A stretch of 64,000 nt of DNA from Acanthopleura granulata (lineage: Eukaryota; Mollusca; Polyplacophora; Chitonida; Chitonidae). The notes beneath the pieces were generated by a model. It did no database searches, had not been told where the DNA came from, and saw only the letters and a list, made by a program, of their open reading frames with translations. Below are positions 59,203 to 64,000 of the stretch, in pieces. A program made the position numbers and the translations under genes. Numbering within the stretch: the first letter of the stretch is position 1; each line of letters opens with the position of its first letter. The stretch spans positions 47,904,625-47,968,624 of the forward strand of contig JABBOT010000001.1 in NCBI GenBank assembly GCA_016165875.1, in the 5' to 3' direction.

Positions 59203-61671
59203 ATGGATTTTGGCCAGGCGGTCGTCTTCGATCGAGACAAAGGTAAGTTGTGTAGATGTACGTATGACAGTCAATTTGTATATACATTATACAGCACACT
59301 GTCAAAAGCATGGTCAGCAATACTGAAACTCGGCCTCACCGGAGTTTGCAGTAATAATTAAGAGCATTTATTTACATATTGGCTCCTTAAATCATACTTG
59401 ATTTCATCATAGTTCATCTGATATGATTCTTCATCATTTTCGCTTGTTTACAAGATATTGATCTGATTATTCAAGAATATTCTTTGGGAATTATTCTGAC
59501 GAGATAACTTTTGGAATTGGTTATCCCAGCAAGTGTATATTTGTTTACATTAATTTAAATTCATTAAAAATGTGCATTAATGGCCCTGACTTTTGCCAAC
59601 TTATGTGTGAAATGATTGAGGATTAATATAAAAGGGATGTGGAAGGTTTTATATGGGGTTGATTTGTTCATGTCACTTTGGTTGAACTGGAAAATCGGAA
59701 TTAGTTGACATCCCAAGTAATCTGTTCCAACTAACAAAAGTGTGTGTAAAAATCCAACCGGACTAATAAACATTGTGGCTATTCAATTCAAACAGATTCG
59801 GTGTATAGCACATGGTACATTAGTGGGCTGGAATTATACCCAAAAAGCTGCCCTGCCCTTTCCTGATCTGCTAAATATGGATTGTCATGTAGATACTGAG
59901 ACCAACTACCAGCTTCTTTTCCTGTGATTCCCACCATGGAGAATCTGAATATGAATTTCGTGGAAATTATATACCAATATATAAGAACAAAATTCAGTCA
60001 AACCAGTATAAGTGAAATATTCTTGAATCTGTCATTTAACACCAATCCAAAATAATAAATATATTAATTAATCAAACCAGCTATATTCACAAGGGCTAGC
60101 AATATGTCCATGGCCCTGCTATCACTGTTTGTAGTGGCTTGCACAGCCTAGTATTTGCTGCAGACCACTTGACTGGTAGGAAAGTTCGCCAGCAATTTAC
60201 TGCAGGTTGGTGGTTTTCCCCGGGCACTCCAGTTTCGTCCACCAATGAAAGTGACAGCCATCTTATAATTGGAATGTTCCTGAGTCAGGTATTTGAAGCA
60301 ACCATCAAGTAATAAGTCATCACTCTGTGCTATCAATAGAAGCCCTAGATCACGAGATAGAAATGTGAAATTTGCTATATTTGCTCAGGTGCGAATAAAT
60401 TATATTCATGTTAGCTAAACTTCTGGTTTCTGTGGCAGTCAACCATTTTAGGAACATGTTAATTTGGATGATGTATATGTTTTCAGTAGAAGCCAAGATG
60501 TAACTGATAGGAACTTGACATTTGATATATGTGTTCAGATGAAGTTGAACATGATTCCTATTTCTGTTAAATTTGTGATTTCCATGACAACCAACTACTT
60601 TCAATGGCATACTTGATTGCTTGCAAACAGAAGCCATACTGCATGCATTCTGGCTATACCAGAGCGTCTTTGGAAGGAATTGCAAGTTCATTTTATATAC
60701 CTCTAACTTTCTATGAGCAGTAAGTTGCGAAAGCGAAGGAGTTGTTGTGACCAATCAGAGTGTTCCTTTTAAGTAATCAAGGCACGTATTGAGGACACAT
60801 GGTCCTACAACATCAATTTAAAAACAAAGTAGTGCATGCTGAGAGACTTTATTGGATGACCCAGTTTAGACCAGCATGTGAGCAAGTCAGACTGGCTGTA
60901 GTAATAGAAGCGGTTAACGGATCTTGTGTAGCAAAGAAAAAAAAGAATTTGACCTTGTGAATGTTAACTGCATGAGGTATATATTAGGCCTTGTCGTCTT
61001 GGATCATATCCTAAAACAAAGAATTTAAGTGACATGTCCTTCAGAGCCAAGGCTTTCCTTAAAAACATGTTTGTTGGACATAACCTGATCCAGTTAGAAA
61101 CAATAGGGTCGGTCTGTAGGGAATTCTGTTTTGTTTTTTTTGTTCTGGCTGTTGAAAAAGAAAGGGATTTTAAAACAATTATCATGGAGAGAAAAATTGA
61201 AAAAAAAAAACAAACAAACAACTTTTATCAAAATATAAGTAAAAACTTTTGAGTACCTGTGGACCATTTTGCTTGAGGTTCAGTCGAGATGTGCCTAACA
61301 AACAAATTTTTAAGGATAACCCTTCGAACAGGATTTAGAAAAATTTGACTTTATGGTAAGCCTATGACCAGAAACAAAATTTCATTATATTCACATGTAC
61401 GAAAACTAGTGAGTCAGCTTGTCAAATGCTGGAACCCCAATATTGCTAATGTTGCTGCATAAATTTCAACTTCGTCTCTCTTTTATTTTTGTAATAAGCA
61501 TTGTGAAGTGTTCTTCAAGCAACGAGTTTGTTTGGTTTACAGATGGGGTGGAGTGGGAGACAGACATAGACCTGCACAGTGTCAACCAAGCTGCCGCTGC
61601 TGGCCACACAGACAAACTGATCCAGGCCATTCAGGTGGACCCCAGCATACTGGAGCAGCAGGATGCAAATG
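59203..61671 (+). CDS. Ankyrin-type protein, first two exons (partial gene)
   Basis: Exon 1 59203-59242 (MDFGQAVVFDRDK, donor GTAAGT, phase 1) joins exon 2 61543-61671 across a 2.3-kb intron with matching phase. The joined reading goes on DGVEWETDIDLHSVNQAAAA and GHTDKLIQAIQVDPSILEQQ, then DANG. The pattern VNQAAAAGHTDKLIQ...DANG is an ankyrin repeat start. The intron shows the SINE fragments listed here and no further exon. The exon 2 donor (GTCTGA at 61672) is weak, and family IV repeat sequence begins about 20 bp later. Later exons would be off the right edge. I cannot name the orthologue. Confidence 0.65.
60008..60062 (+). repeat. SINE tail fragment
   Basis: AAGTGAAATATTCTTGAATC and AACACCAATCCAAAATAATA. 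Confidence 0.55.
60165..60315 (+). repeat. Degenerate SINE fragment
   Basis: GGTAGGAAAGTTCGCCAGCA and GGTTTTCCCCGGGCACTCCA recall the SINE body; the tail is poorly kept. Confidence 0.5.
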
Positions 61672-61689
61672 GTCTGACTCAATCACAGC

Positions 61690-61950
61690 TCCTCCCTCTG
61701 CTAACATTCATTAGCTATGATTAAATTTATCTTCCTGTAAATTGTTATTTTTAGTTCAGTTGTAGAGAACAATACATTAATTTACCCAGATATTCTTGAC
61801 ACACATCCTCTGTTCATTTTCTCTACTGGTAAGTTGGTCACATCTTAACTAAACCTAGTTGTCATTCTTAGCATGACCTCAGAGTGGTCGACCGATGGTC
61901 GATTTGGCACACAACAGGTACCATGTGTCATGATAACAGTGACCTTTAAG
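61690..61950 (+). repeat. Dispersed repeat family IV, copy C
   Basis: 61695-61835 aligns with 55994-56135, and TTTGGCACACAACAG (61900) with TCTTGGCACACAACAG (56770). It starts directly after ankyrin-type exon 2. Confidence 0.55.
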
Positions 61951-62590
61951 CAGCTCCAGGTCATCACACTTTATACAAACCAGATACAGCCCAAGAATAT
62001 ATACCCTAATTCTTCAACCTATTCAATTACTGCTGAAAGCATTGTATTTCAATATTTTCTTGGAGAACTGTAGGGTCTAGAGAATTCTCATAATTTTATG
62101 CTCAGCTTATACCTGTGGTAACATAGACAAATCATTTATGGCTCCATTTTTACAGTAGCTGTATGTAAACCCTGCCCTTTAAAAACTGCTTTAATATTGA
62201 AAAGATAGCAGATTTGCAGTATACATCTACATGCATTAGGCATATTTCTGAGGGAAAACAATTATTTGTTCACTGGTTTAGAATTTTTAACTTGTGAAAC
62301 AACTAGAAGTCAGAAAACATTATCGTAGGGCAGAGTTTTCAGCATACAACATTTGGTTTTGTTTTACCAGTTCAGATTTAAGATAGTCCATGAACAAAGA
62401 AGCATCTAGAAACTTCCAGTGTGATCTGTAATTTATATATCCCAAATCTATGTGTTATGAACTTCTTTTCTGTTCCCTCTAAGTATATCACAGCTATACC
62501 TTCTGCTGTTCTTCAGGCACAGTTATTCCTTAAGATTTTCTAGGGCACACCACAGAGGTGTAGTTGAGCTGCCAATTTGTCACTTTATAC
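61951..62590. other. Intron sequence of the ankyrin-type gene
   Basis: AT-rich; I see no exon, RNA gene or defined repeat here. Confidence 0.5.
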
Positions 62591-62599
62591 CCATCTTGA

Positions 62600-63985
62600 C
62601 AGTCTTTATTTTGAAGCCCCGCATGATAATGGTTATAGTACTGATGCCCCGCATAACTATGGTTATTGTTTTGATGCTCCACATCATGATCTTTATTGAT
62701 CTGATGTTCCACACGATAATGGTTCTAATGTCCCACATGATGATAGTCATTTTTCTGATGTCCCACATGATGATGGTGCTGATGCCCCACATTAAGATGA
62801 TCATTGTTCTGATGTCCCACATGATGATGGTGCTGATGTCCCACATTATGATTGTTCTCATGTCCCACATGATGATGGTTCTGGTGTCCCACATAATGTT
62901 GGTTGTTGTTCTCATGTCCAAGATGATGACGATCATTGATCCTGATGCCCCACATGATGTTGATCCTGATGCCCCACATGATGTTGATCCTGATGCCTCA
63001 CATGATGATGATCCTGATGTCCCACATGATGATGGTTCTGATGTCCCACATGATGATTGTTCTGATGTCCCACATGATGATGATCCTGATGTCCCACATG
63101 ATGATTGTTCTCATGTCCCACATGATGATGGTTCTGGTGTCCCACATAATGTTGGTTGTTGTTCTCATGTCCAAGATGATGACGATCATTGATCCTGATG
63201 CCCCACATGATGTTGATCCTGATGCCCCACATGATGTTGATCCTGATGCCTCACATGATGATGATCCTGATGTCCCACATGATGATGGTTCTGATGTCCC
63301 ACATGATGATTGTTCTGATGTCCCACATGATGATGGTTCTGATATCCCACATAATGTTGGTTGTTGTTCTCATGTCCAAGATGATGACGATCATTGATCC
63401 TGATGCCCCACATGATGTTGATCCTGATGCCCCACATGATGATGATCCTGATGTCCCACATGATGATGGTGCTGATGTCCCACATGATGATTGTTCTGAT
63501 GTCCCACATGATGATGGTGCTGATGTCCCACATTATGATTGTTCTGATGACCCACATGATGATGATCCTGATGTCCCACATGATGATTGTTCTTATGTCC
63601 CACATGATGATTTTTCTGATGTCCCACATGATGATGATCCTGATGTCCCACATGATGATTGTTCTGATGTCCCACATGATGATGGTTCTGATATCCCACA
63701 TGATGATGGTCATTGTTCTGATGTCCCACATTATCATTGTTCTGATGTGAAGGCAATTCCATATGATAATGGTTCTAATGTGCCACATGATGATGGTTCT
63801 GATATCCCACATGATGTTGGTTGTTGTTCTCATGTCCAAGATGATGACCATCATTGATCCTGATGCCCCACATGATGTTGATCCTGATGCCCCACATGAT
63901 GATGGTTCTGATGTCCCACATAATGTTGGTGGTTGTTCTCATGTCCAACATGATGACGATCATTGATCTGATATCCCACATGAAG
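62600..63985 (+). repeat. 24-bp minisatellite with higher-order structure
   Basis: Dozens of units of CCACATGATGATGGTTCTGA plus TGTC. A block with GTTGTTCTCATGTCCAAGAT, GATGACGATCATTGATCC and two or three GATGCCCCACATGATGTTGA units recurs near 62900, 63152, 63360, 63818 and 63925. Since 24 is a multiple of 3, several frames on both strands stay open; this does not indicate a protein. Confidence 0.92.
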
Positions 63986-64000
63986 GGTGTATTATGTTTT

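Noticed and set aside
62596..63857. Asp/His/Met-rich ORFs up to 222 codons
   Set aside because: 24-bp minisatellite open in many frames on both strands.

Overview
This is eukaryotic nuclear DNA from an animal, most likely a lophotrochozoan invertebrate (mollusc- or brachiopod-like). That placement is an inference from the intron-rich, AT-rich genes, the abundant tRNA-derived SINEs and the Ty3/gypsy element; the window holds no decisive species marker.

Layout. (1) 1-5431, minus strand: six coding exons of a FAM204A orthologue, whose last exon lies off the left edge and whose first exon I could not fix. (2) 6274-47541, plus strand: a complete RRP12 gene, the HEAT-repeat factor of pre-ribosome maturation and export. 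I resolve 33 exons with matching intron phases; together they give 3906 nt, or 1301 codons plus stop, close to the human protein. FAM204A and RRP12 lie head to head, so 5432-6273 probably holds both promoters. (3) 48.6-57.2 kb: an old, coding-looking dispersed repeat, split by a decayed Ty3/gypsy LTR retrotransposon (49401-55989, CTAT target duplication). (4) 59203-61671, plus strand: the first two exons of an ankyrin-type gene that runs off the right edge. (5) 62.6-64.0 kb: a large 24-bp minisatellite.

The most interesting pattern is inside RRP12. At least four tandem arrays start exactly at, or include, an exon/intron boundary. The exon 5 donor heads a 22-bp array. The exon 21 donor heads a ~26-bp array. 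The 3' part of exon 22 with its GTGAGT donor is amplified as an 84-bp, 28-codon unit. The exon 27 acceptor with the first bases of the exon is the unit of a 22-bp array. In addition, exon 9 has a decayed tandem copy just upstream. The exon 22 array keeps one reading frame over its first block, so alternative donor choice could add multiples of 28 residues to RRP12.

Other repeats include about 19 SINE copies or fragments, two hairpin MITE copies, a large foldback element, three further dispersed repeat families, and several unanchored minisatellites (13, 39, 54 and 61 bp).
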